A stretch of 64,000 bases of DNA from Tumebacillus lacus (lineage in GTDB: Bacteria; Bacillota; Bacilli; Tumebacillales; Tumebacillaceae). Shown here piece by piece: positions 25,316-32,952 of this stretch (its first letter is position 1; the number at the start of each line of letters is the position of its first letter). The notes under the pieces were generated by a model. It worked only from the letters and a program-made list of their open reading frames with translations. It was not told the origin of the DNA and did not search any database. The position numbers and the translations under genes are program-made. The stretch covers positions 113,371 to 177,370 of the forward strand of contig NZ_JAPMLT010000009.1 of the NCBI RefSeq assembly GCF_026410385.1. The letters run 5' to 3'.

Positions 25316-26524
25316 TTAGAACCCGTTGACGGCGCGGTACGCATTGACCTTGCCGCATCGCCAGTAGGTGCCGGTGCCGGAGATCGCGTCTGCCGTCGAG
25401 CAGAGGCGGTTGACGACCGACGAGTTGCTGTAGCCGATGTTTTTCGACCAAGCGAGCGTCGTCACGCCGGAGACGAGAGCGGCCGCCATCGAGGCACCGG
25501 ACAGCGTCGTCGTGCCGCCGGTGTGGCTGAGCGTCAGCAGGCTGGAACCGGGAGCGGCGATGTCCACCCACGTGCCGTAGTCAGAGAACGACGCTTTGGT
25601 GTTGCTCGACGTGGTCGCCGCCACGGAGAACACGTTGGAGTAGTTGGCCGGATACGAGGGGGTCGAAGTGTTGCTGCTGCCGACGGCCGCCACGATCACC
25701 CGGTTTTTATTCCACGCGTAGTTGATCGCGTCTTGGAAGGCTGTCGAATAGCTGCCTCCGCCAAGGCCCATCACCATCACGTTCGAATTGTCGGCTGCAT
25801 AGTACACCCCGTCGATGATGTCCGAGACATACCCGGATCCGTTTGCGGAGAGCACTTTGACCGGCAACACTCTTACCTTCCAGTCTACACCTGCGATGCC
25901 GATGCCGTTGTTGCCGATCGCCGCTGCGAGGCCGGCCATCGCCGTGCCTTGACCTTGGTCGTCGTCGGCCACGGTGTCGTTGTTCACAAAGTCATAGCCG
26001 CCGACGATCTTGCTCGCCAGATCCGGGTGCTGGATGTCTACCCCCGTCGAGATCACGCCGAGCGTCAGCGACGTCGAGCCGGTGGTGATGTCCCACGCAT
26101 ACGGGACTTGGATGTTGTTGAGATACCACTGAGACGGGTAGCCCGGATCGTTCGGCGTCAACTCCGGCGCAATCACACCTTGCACGCTGGAGATCTCTTC
26201 CGGGGTCATGCTGTAGACCTGGTCCAGTTCAGCCACCTCCACATCAGCGTCTCCCTGCAGGTTCGCGAGGAAGTCCGCCGCTTTGCCGTTCGGGACTTTG
26301 ACCAGTTTCCATTGGCTCTTGCCGAGCGTGCGGAACTCTTTCAGGCCGTGCTTTTCCAGCACAGTGCTCGCTTGCTTGCCCTGTTTCAATTTGACCAGCA
26401 CGCGGTCGACGGCATGCTTGTCCGCTTTCACCGCTTGTACGTCCTGTGCTGCTTGTACATGGCTCGGTGCCAGCGCAGTCAACAGCGCAGCAGCCGTCAT
26501 CAGAGAAATCATCGTCTTTTTCAT
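25316..26524 (-). CDS. Secreted subtilisin-like pseudoprotease 3 (catalytic residues lost)
   Basis: A 402-residue intact reading frame with signal peptide, propeptide and full-length S8 fold but a destroyed active site. The catalytic Asp is Ser159 (VISTGVD for IIDTGVD). The His is Ala195 (GQGTAMAG for GHGTHCAG). The oxyanion Asn is Ser283 (AAVGSSNTS). Only the nucleophile Ser345 remains (SGASMAAA), without the usual following Pro. A Cys pair (RLCSTADA, YWRCGK) is shared only with protease 4. GGGAGG precedes the ATG. It lies 30 bp after protease 4 and is probably co-transcribed. It is likely a non-catalytic partner, inhibitor sink or chaperone. Confidence 0.9.
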   Translation of the reverse strand: MKKTMISLMTAAALLTALAPSHVQAAQDVQAVKADKHAVDRVLVKLKQGKQASTVLEKHGLKEFRTLGKSQWKLVKVPNGKAADFLANLQGDADVEVAELDQVYSMTPEEISSVQGVIAPELTPNDPGYPSQWYLNNIQVPYAWDITTGSTSLTLGVISTGVDIQHPDLASKIVGGYDFVNNDTVADDDQGQGTAMAGLAAAIGNNGIGIAGVDWKVRVLPVKVLSANGSGYVSDIIDGVYYAADNSNVMVMGLGGGSYSTAFQDAINYAWNKNRVIVAAVGSSNTSTPSYPANYSNVFSVAATTSSNTKASFSDYGTWVDIAAPGSSLLTLSHTGGTTTLSGASMAAALVSGVTTLAWSKNIGYSNSSVVNRLCSTADAISGTGTYWRCGKVNAYRAVNGF

Positions 26525-26554
26525 GTTTGTGGTAGCCTCCCGATTTGTTTGTTT

Positions 26555-27736
26555 TTAGTAACCTCTTACCGCTCGAAACGCGTTGATCTTGCCGCAGGAC
26601 CAGTACGTGCCCGTGCCGGTGATCCGATCCGCCGTGTTGCAGATCCGGTCGATCACCGCCTGATTGGTCGCGCCGGGCATGACCGAACGAACGAGCGTGA
26701 CCAGACCTGCCACCTGCGGGGCCGCCATCGAGGTGCCGGACATGGTCGACGTGCCGCCGCCGTTTGCCGTCGACAGGATGTTGGTGCCAGGGGCCGCCAC
26801 CTCCACCCAGGTGCCGTAGTTGGAAAACGACGCCTTCGTGTTGCTGGTCGTGGTGGCTGCCACGGCGACGACGTTGTTGTACGCTGCCGGATAAGAATAC
26901 CCGGACGTGCTGCTGCTGCCCGCCGCTGCGACCAAGATGCCGCCTCTGCCCCACAGATAGTTGATCGCGTCTTGGAACGCCTGCGAATAGCCGCCGCCTC
27001 CCAGCGACATGTTTACGGCATGTGCGCCGTTGTCGGCCGCAAAGTAGAGACCGTCGATGATGTCGGACGTATAGCCCGACCCGCTCGCGTTCAAGACTTT
27101 GACCGGGAGGAGACGCGCATTCCAGTCGAGACCTGCGACTTGATTGGCATTGTTGGTGAGCGCCGACGCAGTCCCCGCCACGTGCGTGCCATGCCCCTGA
27201 TCGTCGTCCGCATCGCTGTCGTTGTTGGCAAAGTCATAGCCGGGCAGGAGCTTGCCGGCGAGATCCGGATGCTGGTAGTCGATGCCGGTGTCGATGATCG
27301 CGATCTTGTACATCGAATTGCCTGTGGTGATGTCCCACGCTTGCGGGGCGTAGATGTTCGGCCAATGCCATTGCGACGAGTATTGCGGATCATTCGGCGT
27401 GCGGAACATCGTGTGGACGCTGTCCAACTCCGCCGCTTCCACATCGGCGTCCCCTTGCAGTTTCGTATGGAACTCCTCCGCTTGTCCCTTCGGGACTTTG
27501 ACCAGTTTCCACTCGCCTTTGCCGAGCGTGCGGAACTCCTTCAGGCCGTGCTTGTCCAGCGCTTGCTCCACTTGCTTGCCTTGCTTGAACTTGACCAGCA
27601 CGCGGTCGTCCGCATGCTTGGCCGCTTGTACCGACTGAGCCGTGTCCGCAGCCGAACTGCCCGCTTGCACCCCGACCGGTGCCAGCGCGGTTAAGAGCGC
27701 AGCGGCGGTCAGCAGTGAAATCATCGTTTTTTTCAT
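26555..27736 (-). CDS. Secreted subtilisin-like serine protease 4 (oxyanion Asn replaced)
   Basis: A 393-residue S8 protein whose signal peptide is nearly identical to that of pseudoprotease 3 (MKKTMISLLTAAALLTALAP). The triad is present: Asp149 (IIDTGID), His185 (HGTHVAG) and Ser336 (SGTSMAAP). The oxyanion-hole Asn is Ser274 (AAAGSSSTS), which in subtilisins sharply lowers turnover. The Cys pair RICNTADR/YWSCGK could form a C-terminal disulfide. ATG 27734-27736 has GGGAGG. It is the first gene of the protease 4-3 unit; its promoter may lie just after the terminator of gene 5. Confidence 0.9.
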   Translation of the reverse strand: MKKTMISLLTAAALLTALAPVGVQAGSSAADTAQSVQAAKHADDRVLVKFKQGKQVEQALDKHGLKEFRTLGKGEWKLVKVPKGQAEEFHTKLQGDADVEAAELDSVHTMFRTPNDPQYSSQWHWPNIYAPQAWDITTGNSMYKIAIIDTGIDYQHPDLAGKLLPGYDFANNDSDADDDQGHGTHVAGTASALTNNANQVAGLDWNARLLPVKVLNASGSGYTSDIIDGLYFAADNGAHAVNMSLGGGGYSQAFQDAINYLWGRGGILVAAAGSSSTSGYSYPAAYNNVVAVAATTTSNTKASFSNYGTWVEVAAPGTNILSTANGGGTSTMSGTSMAAPQVAGLVTLVRSVMPGATNQAVIDRICNTADRITGTGTYWSCGKINAFRAVRGY

Positions 27737-27786
27737 GTTTCCTTCAGCCTCCCTATTTTTATGAAAATACAAAATTATTATAAAAT

Positions 27787-27816
27787 AATAAAAACACCCC
27801 GCCAAGTGACGGGATG
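27787..27816 (-). terminator. Terminator of protease gene 5
   Basis: CATCCCGTC pairs with GGCGGGGTG (G-U pairs included), followed by TTTTTATT on the minus strand. Confidence 0.8.
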
Positions 27817-27840
27817 CATATTTTCGAAAAAATGAAACTC

Positions 27841-29037
27841 TTAGAACCCGTTTACCGCTTTGTACGCATTGACTTTGCCGTAGATCCATTGCTTGCCGGT
27901 GCCGGAGATCGCATCGGTCGTGTTGAAAATGCGGTCGCGGACGGTCACGTTGGAGTAGGACAGATTTTTCGACCAAGTCAGGGAAACCAGACCTGCCACC
28001 AGCGGAGTGGCCATTGAGGTGCCGGACATGGTGGTGGTGCCGCCACCGTTTTTGGTCGACAGGATGCTGCTGCCCGGTGCCGCTACGTCTACCCACGTGC
28101 CGTAAGAGGAGAAGGAAGCCTTCACGTTGGACGAAGTGGTCGCAGCAACGGAGATGACGTTGTTGTACGCGCCCGGATAGACTCTCGTGGAGGTGCCGTT
28201 GTTGCCTGCAGCTGCGACAACCACGCGGCCGTTGTTCCATGCGTAGTCGATCGCCGCTTGGAAGGAAGCGTTTTTCGAACCGCCGCCCAGCGACATGCTC
28301 AGAACGTGCGCACCGTTGTCGACCGCCCAGTACACGCCGTCGATGATGTCGGAGGTGTAGCCGGAGCCGGATGCGGAGAGGACTTTGACCGGCATGATGC
28401 GCGCGTTCCAGTCCATGCCTGCCACGTTGGTGGCATTGTTGGACAGAGCTGCTGCGATGCCTGCGCAGTGCGTGCCGTGGCCTTGGTCGTCGTCTGCGTT
28501 TGTGTCGTTGTTGACAAAGTCGTAGCCTGCGACGATCTTGCTCGCGAGGTCCGGATGTTGGAGGTCGACGCCGGTGTCGATAATCGCGACCGTGCGGGAG
28601 GTCGAACCTTGGGTGATATCCCACGCTTGCGGACCTTGCACGTTCGGATACTGCCATTGCGAACCGTAGGACGGGTCGTTCGGGGTGACCAGTGCCGTGA
28701 GGATATGATCCAACTCAGCTTCTGCCACTTCGGAGTCCGCTTGGAACTTTGCGAGGAATTCGGCCGCTTTGCCGTTCGGGACTTTTACCACTTTCCACTC
28801 CGATTTGCCGTTGCCGAGGGTACGGTCAGCTTTCGCGCCATGCTTGGAAGCGACTGCGTCCGCTTTCGACTTGTCTTTGAAACGGACCAAGATGCGGTCG
28901 GTCGCCGCTGCGGTTTGCACTTTTGCCGCTTTCACTTCTGCCGGAGCAACCGGAGCAGCCGGTGCTGCGGATGCCATCGGTGCGAGAGATGCGAGCAGCG
29001 CTGTTGCTGCGAGGGTGGAGATCACTTTCTTGTTCAT
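27841..29037 (-). CDS. Secreted subtilisin-like serine protease 5
   Basis: A 398-residue S8 protease with signal peptide (MNKKVISTLAATALLASLAP, cleavage after ASA), propeptide and complete active site: IIDTGVDLQH, HGTHCAG, VVAAAGNNGTS and SGTSMATPLVAG. ATG 29035-29037 has AAAGGGAGG; an upstream in-frame extension is not needed. It is the first gene of the array in transcription order. Its leader contains the GTGTGAG/CTTACAC inverted repeat, a diverged form of the element before proteases 1 and 2. Confidence 0.93.
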   Translation of the reverse strand: MNKKVISTLAATALLASLAPMASAAPAAPVAPAEVKAAKVQTAAATDRILVRFKDKSKADAVASKHGAKADRTLGNGKSEWKVVKVPNGKAAEFLAKFQADSEVAEAELDHILTALVTPNDPSYGSQWQYPNVQGPQAWDITQGSTSRTVAIIDTGVDLQHPDLASKIVAGYDFVNNDTNADDDQGHGTHCAGIAAALSNNATNVAGMDWNARIMPVKVLSASGSGYTSDIIDGVYWAVDNGAHVLSMSLGGGSKNASFQAAIDYAWNNGRVVVAAAGNNGTSTRVYPGAYNNVISVAATTSSNVKASFSSYGTWVDVAAPGSSILSTKNGGGTTTMSGTSMATPLVAGLVSLTWSKNLSYSNVTVRDRIFNTTDAISGTGKQWIYGKVNAYKAVNGF

Positions 29038-29076
29038 TCTGGAATTGCCTCCCTTTAACTTCTCTTTTTTTAATTG

Positions 29077-29100
29077 GTGTAAGCATTTTGTCACTCACAC
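29077..29100 (-). promoter_or_regulatory. Leader inverted repeat of protease 5
   Basis: GTGTGAG-N10-CTTACAC on the minus strand. It has the same position and core (GTGA/GTAAG...CTTAC) as the hairpins before proteases 1 and 2. The promoter above it is weak (CATAAG-like -10 at 29107-29112). Confidence 0.5.
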
Positions 29101-29160
29101 AATCAGCTTATGGGAATCCTGTAACAATATGACGAATCCAAATAAACAGAAAATTAAAAC

Positions 29161-29191
29161 AAAAAACTCACCTCTGATAATCAGAAGTGAG
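29161..29191 (-). terminator. Terminator of trmB
   Basis: CTCACTTCTGAT pairs with ATCAGAGGTGAG, then TTTTTT on the minus strand. Confidence 0.9.
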
Positions 29192-29225
29192 CCTTCATTC
29201 CCTGTTCAATTCCGCTTAGTACCCG

Positions 29226-29891
29226 CTACTCCGAACGCTTCGGCCAAGGACGCGCTTCCACGCGATAGATCGGCATGCCCTGCCCGGAGAACTTCTCTTC
29301 GTACTCGGTCATGATGTTGCCTTCGTTCCACGGCGAGTTGTGCAGATCGAACGTGATCTTCTGCATCTTCCAATCATCGGCGGCAAACATATTCAAGGAA
29401 AACTCGAACAGATCGCGGTTGTCCGTCTTCTGATGCAGTTCGCCGTCCGGCTTGAGCACAGCCCGGTAGAGCTGCAGGAAGTCGGTATAGGTCAGTCGGC
29501 GCTTGGCATGGCGCGACTTCGGCCACGGATCGGAGAAGTTCAGGTAGATGCGCGACACCTCGCCCGGCGCGAAAAAGTCATTCAGACGAATCGCGTCGGC
29601 CGGCGTCAAGATCAAATTTTTCCCGACCCCTAGCTCCATCGCCTTGTTGCCCACGCGGCCGAGAAGTTCATGCTCCAGTTCGATGCCCACGTAGTTGATC
29701 TCCGGGTTTTGCTGAGCCAGCGTGGAAATAAACCGGCCACGCCCGGTGCCGATCTCGATATGTATCGGATTGTCGTTGCCAAACAACTCGTGCCACTTGC
29801 CTTTGTGGTTGCTCGGCAGTTCCAGGATCCGTCCCGCTTCTTTGTAGATATTGTACTGCTTTTGCAGTTTCTCTTTTCCGCGAATACGCAT
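29226..29891 (-). CDS. trmB: tRNA (guanine-N7-)-methyltransferase
   Basis: Methylates G46 of tRNAs using S-adenosylmethionine. It has 221 residues, normal for TrmB. The SAM-binding motif is IHIEIGTGRGRF. Further family motifs are YVGIELEHELLGR, the signature YLNFSDPWPKSRHAKRRLTY with the catalytic-loop DPWPK, and ELHQKTDNRDLFEF. ATG 29889-29891 has AAGGTGAG. It is divergent from the dehydrogenase operon. Confidence 0.95.
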   Translation of the reverse strand: MRIRGKEKLQKQYNIYKEAGRILELPSNHKGKWHELFGNDNPIHIEIGTGRGRFISTLAQQNPEINYVGIELEHELLGRVGNKAMELGVGKNLILTPADAIRLNDFFAPGEVSRIYLNFSDPWPKSRHAKRRLTYTDFLQLYRAVLKPDGELHQKTDNRDLFEFSLNMFAADDWKMQKITFDLHNSPWNEGNIMTEYEEKFSGQGMPIYRVEARPWPKRSE

Positions 29892-30027
29892 GTGCTCTCG
29901 TCTCACCTTTCTTTTTCTAAAGAGAATTATAGAGATAATAGGTAGTGTGCGCAAGATACACGCTGTATAGAAGGAGCTTCCTGCGGAAAAATATGCCTAC
30001 GACTATCCAGGAGGTGCCTTTGTCCGC

Positions 30028-30426
30028 ATGGTGATTCCTTGGCACGGCTGGCCGCTCGACCGGATCGTGATCCTGTTGCTCGGCTTCATGTACCTGTTGA
30101 TCTTTCTGCAAGTGACCCTGTACCATTACCGCCAAAACTTCCGCCACTGGTCGATGTGGATCCCCGTGATCGCAACGCCCGTCGACGGTCTGCTGCTCGT
30201 CTGGCTGTCCTTCCACAACGCCGGGTGGCTGCGCGCGACTTCGATCCTCTTGATCGCCGTCTCGATGCTGGCCGGCGTGTTCGGCTCCTACATGCACTGG
30301 CGGGGCATCGGCGAGCGAGTCGGCGGCTACACGATGCGCAACTTCCTCGTTGGCCCGCCAGCCGCACTGCCAGGGCTGATCACCGGCACCAGCTTGCTCG
30401 GGCTGATCGCGCTCTACTGGAGGTGA
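30028..30426 (+). CDS. Small membrane protein leading the dehydrogenase operon
   Basis: A 132-residue protein with four predicted membrane helices (LDRIVILLLGFMYLLIF, then segments near 45, 75 and 115). Four helices and several His residues (HYRQNFRH, FHNAG, MHWRG) could in principle suit a quinone- or haem-linked anchor, but no known motif is recognised. GGAGG lies 13 bases upstream of the ATG. It ends 5 bp before the subunit 3-like gene, so it probably belongs to the same complex as membrane anchor or electron acceptor. Confidence 0.7.
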   Translation: MVIPWHGWPLDRIVILLLGFMYLLIFLQVTLYHYRQNFRHWSMWIPVIATPVDGLLLVWLSFHNAGWLRATSILLIAVSMLAGVFGSYMHWRGIGERVGGYTMRNFLVGPPAALPGLITGTSLLGLIALYWR

Positions 30427-30431
30427 CCGGC

Positions 30432-31049
30432 ATGGAGCGCATCAAGAGCTATTATCAGGACTTCAACGTCTTCGCAAACGAGGACCACTGGGACGACCAT
30501 ACCCGCGAGATCGTCAGAAAGCGCCTGGAACCGACCGGCAGCCTTCAAAAATTGACCGGCGAACAAGTCGACATGCTCCGAAATATCGCCTCCCTGCTGC
30601 TCGACGACGGCCGCTCCTCCCTGCTCGACTGGGTGATCAAACACATCGACAACAAACTGCAAAGCGACATCGGCGAAGCGCAGCGCAAAGTGGGCGTCCC
30701 CCCCTTTGCCACGCTGCTCAAAGGCGGTCTCTACGCCCTGAACGAACTGGCACAAGGCGAAAACGGCAGCCCGTTCACCGCCCTGACACCGGAGCAACAG
30801 ACCTCCCTGCTCGTCGCTTTGGAAAATAACACGGTCACCCTCACCGCCGAGGACGGACAGCCGATCCCGCCGAAAGACTTTTTCAACAATCTGCTCAGCG
30901 AAGTCGTCTCCGCCCATTACTCGCATCCGCAGGTCTGGTCGGAGATCGGCTACGCGGGACCGGCCTATCCCCGCGGCTACGTGCGGCTGGAGGTCGGGCT
31001 GAGCGACCCGTGGGAAGCGCGCATGAGCAAGGAGGGGCCGGAGCGATGA
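30432..31049 (+). CDS. Gluconate 2-dehydrogenase subunit 3-like protein
   Basis: A 205-residue protein of the gluconate 2-dehydrogenase subunit 3 family. In characterised enzymes the small subunit stabilises and exports the flavoprotein. Here no Sec or Tat signal is visible (MERIKSYYQDFNVFANEDHW), so the complex may stay in the cytoplasm or at the inner face of the membrane. The stop overlaps the next start (ATGA), giving translational coupling and equal synthesis with the flavoprotein. Confidence 0.82.
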   Translation: MERIKSYYQDFNVFANEDHWDDHTREIVRKRLEPTGSLQKLTGEQVDMLRNIASLLLDDGRSSLLDWVIKHIDNKLQSDIGEAQRKVGVPPFATLLKGGLYALNELAQGENGSPFTALTPEQQTSLLVALENNTVTLTAEDGQPIPPKDFFNNLLSEVVSAHYSHPQVWSEIGYAGPAYPRGYVRLEVGLSDPWEARMSKEGPER

Positions 31050-32671
31050 GCCAAGACCCGATCCAACACAACATCTGCCACTACGACGGCCACCGCTACG
31101 ACGACCTCGACCACCGCAAATACGCCACCGACGCCGACGTCGTGATCGTGGGCGCAGGCACGGCCGGCGGCATCATAGCGTATGAACTGGCCCGCTCGGG
31201 GTTGAAAGTGGTCGTCATCGAAGCGGGACCGTTCTGGAATCCGCAGTCCGACTTTGCCTCCGACGAACTGGCGATGGCGACGCTCGGCTGGCAGGACACC
31301 CGCCTCACCGACGGCCAAAATCCGCTGCGCATGGGTCACAACAACTCCGGTCGCGGCATCGGCGGCGGCTCGGCGCACTGGACCGGGGTGTGCCTGCGGT
31401 TTCACGAGAGCGACTTTGAGATGAGATCGCGCGACGGCATCGGCGAGGACTGGCCGATCTCCTACGCCGATCTTGAGCCGTACTACCGCTACATCGAAAA
31501 ACAGATCGGTGTCTCCGGTCCGAAGCACTTCCCGTGGGGCTCCTTCCAAGGCCCCTACCCGATGCCGGAGCGCGACCCGATCTCCGCCAACTCGGAAGTG
31601 TTTCGCATCGGCTGCGAACGGCTGGGACTCAAATCGGTCGTCACGCCGTTGGCGATCAACTCCGCTCCGTTCGACGGTCGGCCGCCCTGTACCAACCGGG
31701 GCTTTTGCAACCAAGGCTGCATGCCGAACGCCAAATACTCCGGCCTCGTCCATCACGTGCCCAAAGCGATCGAGGCCGGGGCGGAATTTCTCACCGACTG
31801 CATGGTCACACAGATCGAACTGGACGAAAAAGGCCGCGCGAAAAGCGTCATTTTCAACTACAAAGGGGTCGAATACCGCCAGCGCGGCCGCGTGATCGTG
31901 CTCGCCTCCTTCGTCGTCGAAACGCCGCGCCTGCTGCTGGCCTCCGCGCAAAACGGCCACCCCGACGGTCTGTGCAACTCTTCCGGCACGGTCGGCCGCT
32001 ACATCATGCCGCACTCGTCCCACGATGTCTACGGCCGATTTGAACACGAGATCCGGCTGTACAAAGGCACCCCGGTCATGGCGACCACCCAAGAATTTTA
32101 CGAGACCCGCCACGACCGCGGCTTCCTGCGCGGCTACACCCTGCACGCGCACGGCTCCCGTCCTGTCGCGATGGCCAAAGGGCTCGCCGTGCAAGCGGGC
32201 GTCTGGGGCAGGCGACTGCGCGACGCGATGGTGCACTACAACCACTACGGGCGGATCACCCTCGTCGGCGAAGTGCTGCCCGACGCGGCCAACCGCGTCA
32301 CGCTCAGCGACGAGCGGGACGAGTACGGACTGCCGGTGCCAAAGGTCACCTTCTCCTACGGCGACAACGACCGGAAATTGATCGACCACGCCGTCCACAT
32401 GATGAAAGAGATCCTGACAGCTGCGGGCGGCACACCGGAATTTGTCGTGCCCGACACCGCCCACCTGTCGGGCGGCGCGCGGATGGGCGACGACCCGGAG
32501 ACGTCTGTCGTCAATCACCACTGCCAGACGCATGACATCCCCAATCTGTTCATCTGCTCGGCCGCCGTCTTCGTCACCTCCGGCGGCGGCAACCCGACCC
32601 ACACCGTGATGGCGCTGGCCGCCCGCACGGCCGACACGATCCAAGACTTGCTGAAACGGCAAGATCTCTAG
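31046..32671 (+). CDS. GMC-family FAD-dependent dehydrogenase, large subunit
   Basis: A 541-residue flavoprotein that should oxidise a sugar, sugar acid or other alcohol. The FAD-binding fold is at VVIVGAGTAGGIIAYELARS, with GRGIGGGSAHWTG following. The C-terminal GMC_oxred_C part has HLSGGARMG and the catalytic-His region GGGNPTHTVMALAARTAD. A cysteine cluster CTNRGFCNQGC near residue 218 resembles the Fe-S ligands of FAD-dependent glucose dehydrogenase. ATG 31046 has AAGGAGGGG. No cytochrome c subunit gene is nearby, so electrons may pass to the four-helix protein or directly to quinone. The substrate is unknown. Confidence 0.88.
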   Translation: MSQDPIQHNICHYDGHRYDDLDHRKYATDADVVIVGAGTAGGIIAYELARSGLKVVVIEAGPFWNPQSDFASDELAMATLGWQDTRLTDGQNPLRMGHNNSGRGIGGGSAHWTGVCLRFHESDFEMRSRDGIGEDWPISYADLEPYYRYIEKQIGVSGPKHFPWGSFQGPYPMPERDPISANSEVFRIGCERLGLKSVVTPLAINSAPFDGRPPCTNRGFCNQGCMPNAKYSGLVHHVPKAIEAGAEFLTDCMVTQIELDEKGRAKSVIFNYKGVEYRQRGRVIVLASFVVETPRLLLASAQNGHPDGLCNSSGTVGRYIMPHSSHDVYGRFEHEIRLYKGTPVMATTQEFYETRHDRGFLRGYTLHAHGSRPVAMAKGLAVQAGVWGRRLRDAMVHYNHYGRITLVGEVLPDAANRVTLSDERDEYGLPVPKVTFSYGDNDRKLIDHAVHMMKEILTAAGGTPEFVVPDTAHLSGGARMGDDPETSVVNHHCQTHDIPNLFICSAAVFVTSGGGNPTHTVMALAARTADTIQDLLKRQDL

Positions 32672-32672
32672 C

Positions 32673-32699
32673 CCCCGAGTCAATGGGGGTTCTTTTCCG
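32673..32699 (+). terminator. Terminator of the dehydrogenase operon
   Basis: CCCC...GGGG short stem followed by GTTCTTTTCC directly after the stop codon. It is weak. Confidence 0.5.
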
Positions 32700-32710
32700 T
32701 TCGAAAATAG

Positions 32711-32739
32711 TTGAATATTCTGCTAATTCGTGATACACT
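32711..32739 (+). promoter_or_regulatory. Promoter of the orphan transcript
   Basis: -35 TTGAAT (32711-32716), 17-bp spacer, -10 TACACT (32734-32739) on the plus strand, downstream of the dehydrogenase terminator. Confidence 0.65.
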
Positions 32740-32745
32740 TTTCCT

Positions 32746-32912
32746 AAGACAAGATCGTTGACCCTCCCCAAGCAGGCGAAACGACATGGAGGTGAGGTAC
32801 GACACCGTAGCATGAACACACATAGAGAGAATCAGAAACACCACCAGCGCGCACACACAGTCTCACACGCAAAACGGCAGGCGTCCCACCCCTTAGGACA
32901 CCTGCCGTTTTT
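32746..32912 (+). ncRNA. Orphan transcription unit of about 165 nt, candidate small RNA
   Basis: A consensus promoter is followed about 165 nt later by a very strong terminator. No convincing gene lies in between. The DNA before the terminator is rich in CAC/ACA and contains possible stems CCTCC...GGAGG and TACG...CGTA. The only ORFs are a 9-codon frame (MEVRYDTVA) and a His-rich frame from 32813 that reads through the terminator without a stop, so coding is unlikely. The next gene is convergent, which rules out a simple leader. It matches no riboswitch class that I recognise. Confidence 0.5.
32871..32912. terminator. Strong terminator, probably bidirectional
   Basis: AAACGGCAGG-GTCC pairs with GGAC-CCTGCCGTTT around a 9-nt loop, with T-rich and A-rich flanks. 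It ends the orphan transcript and may also serve the convergent aldo/keto reductase gene. Confidence 0.9.
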
Positions 32913-32952
32913 GTGTGCGATTCCACGACGTTTTCGCGCTTCCTTGCCCGAC

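Noticed and set aside
25295..27694. A 799-codon plus-strand open frame across proteases 3 and 4
   Set aside because: Antisense shadow of the S8 genes with Val/Arg/Asp-rich composition; the minus-strand genes have signal peptides, conserved motifs and ribosome sites.
22384..29037. Repeated blocks that could suggest a CRISPR array or transposon
   Set aside because: The repeats are conserved protein-coding segments of five paralogous proteases, not short direct repeats with spacers, and no transposase is present.
32813..32912. His-rich reading frame starting at ATG 32813
   Set aside because: It has no well-spaced Shine-Dalgarno, runs through the terminator and continues antisense to the aldo/keto reductase gene.
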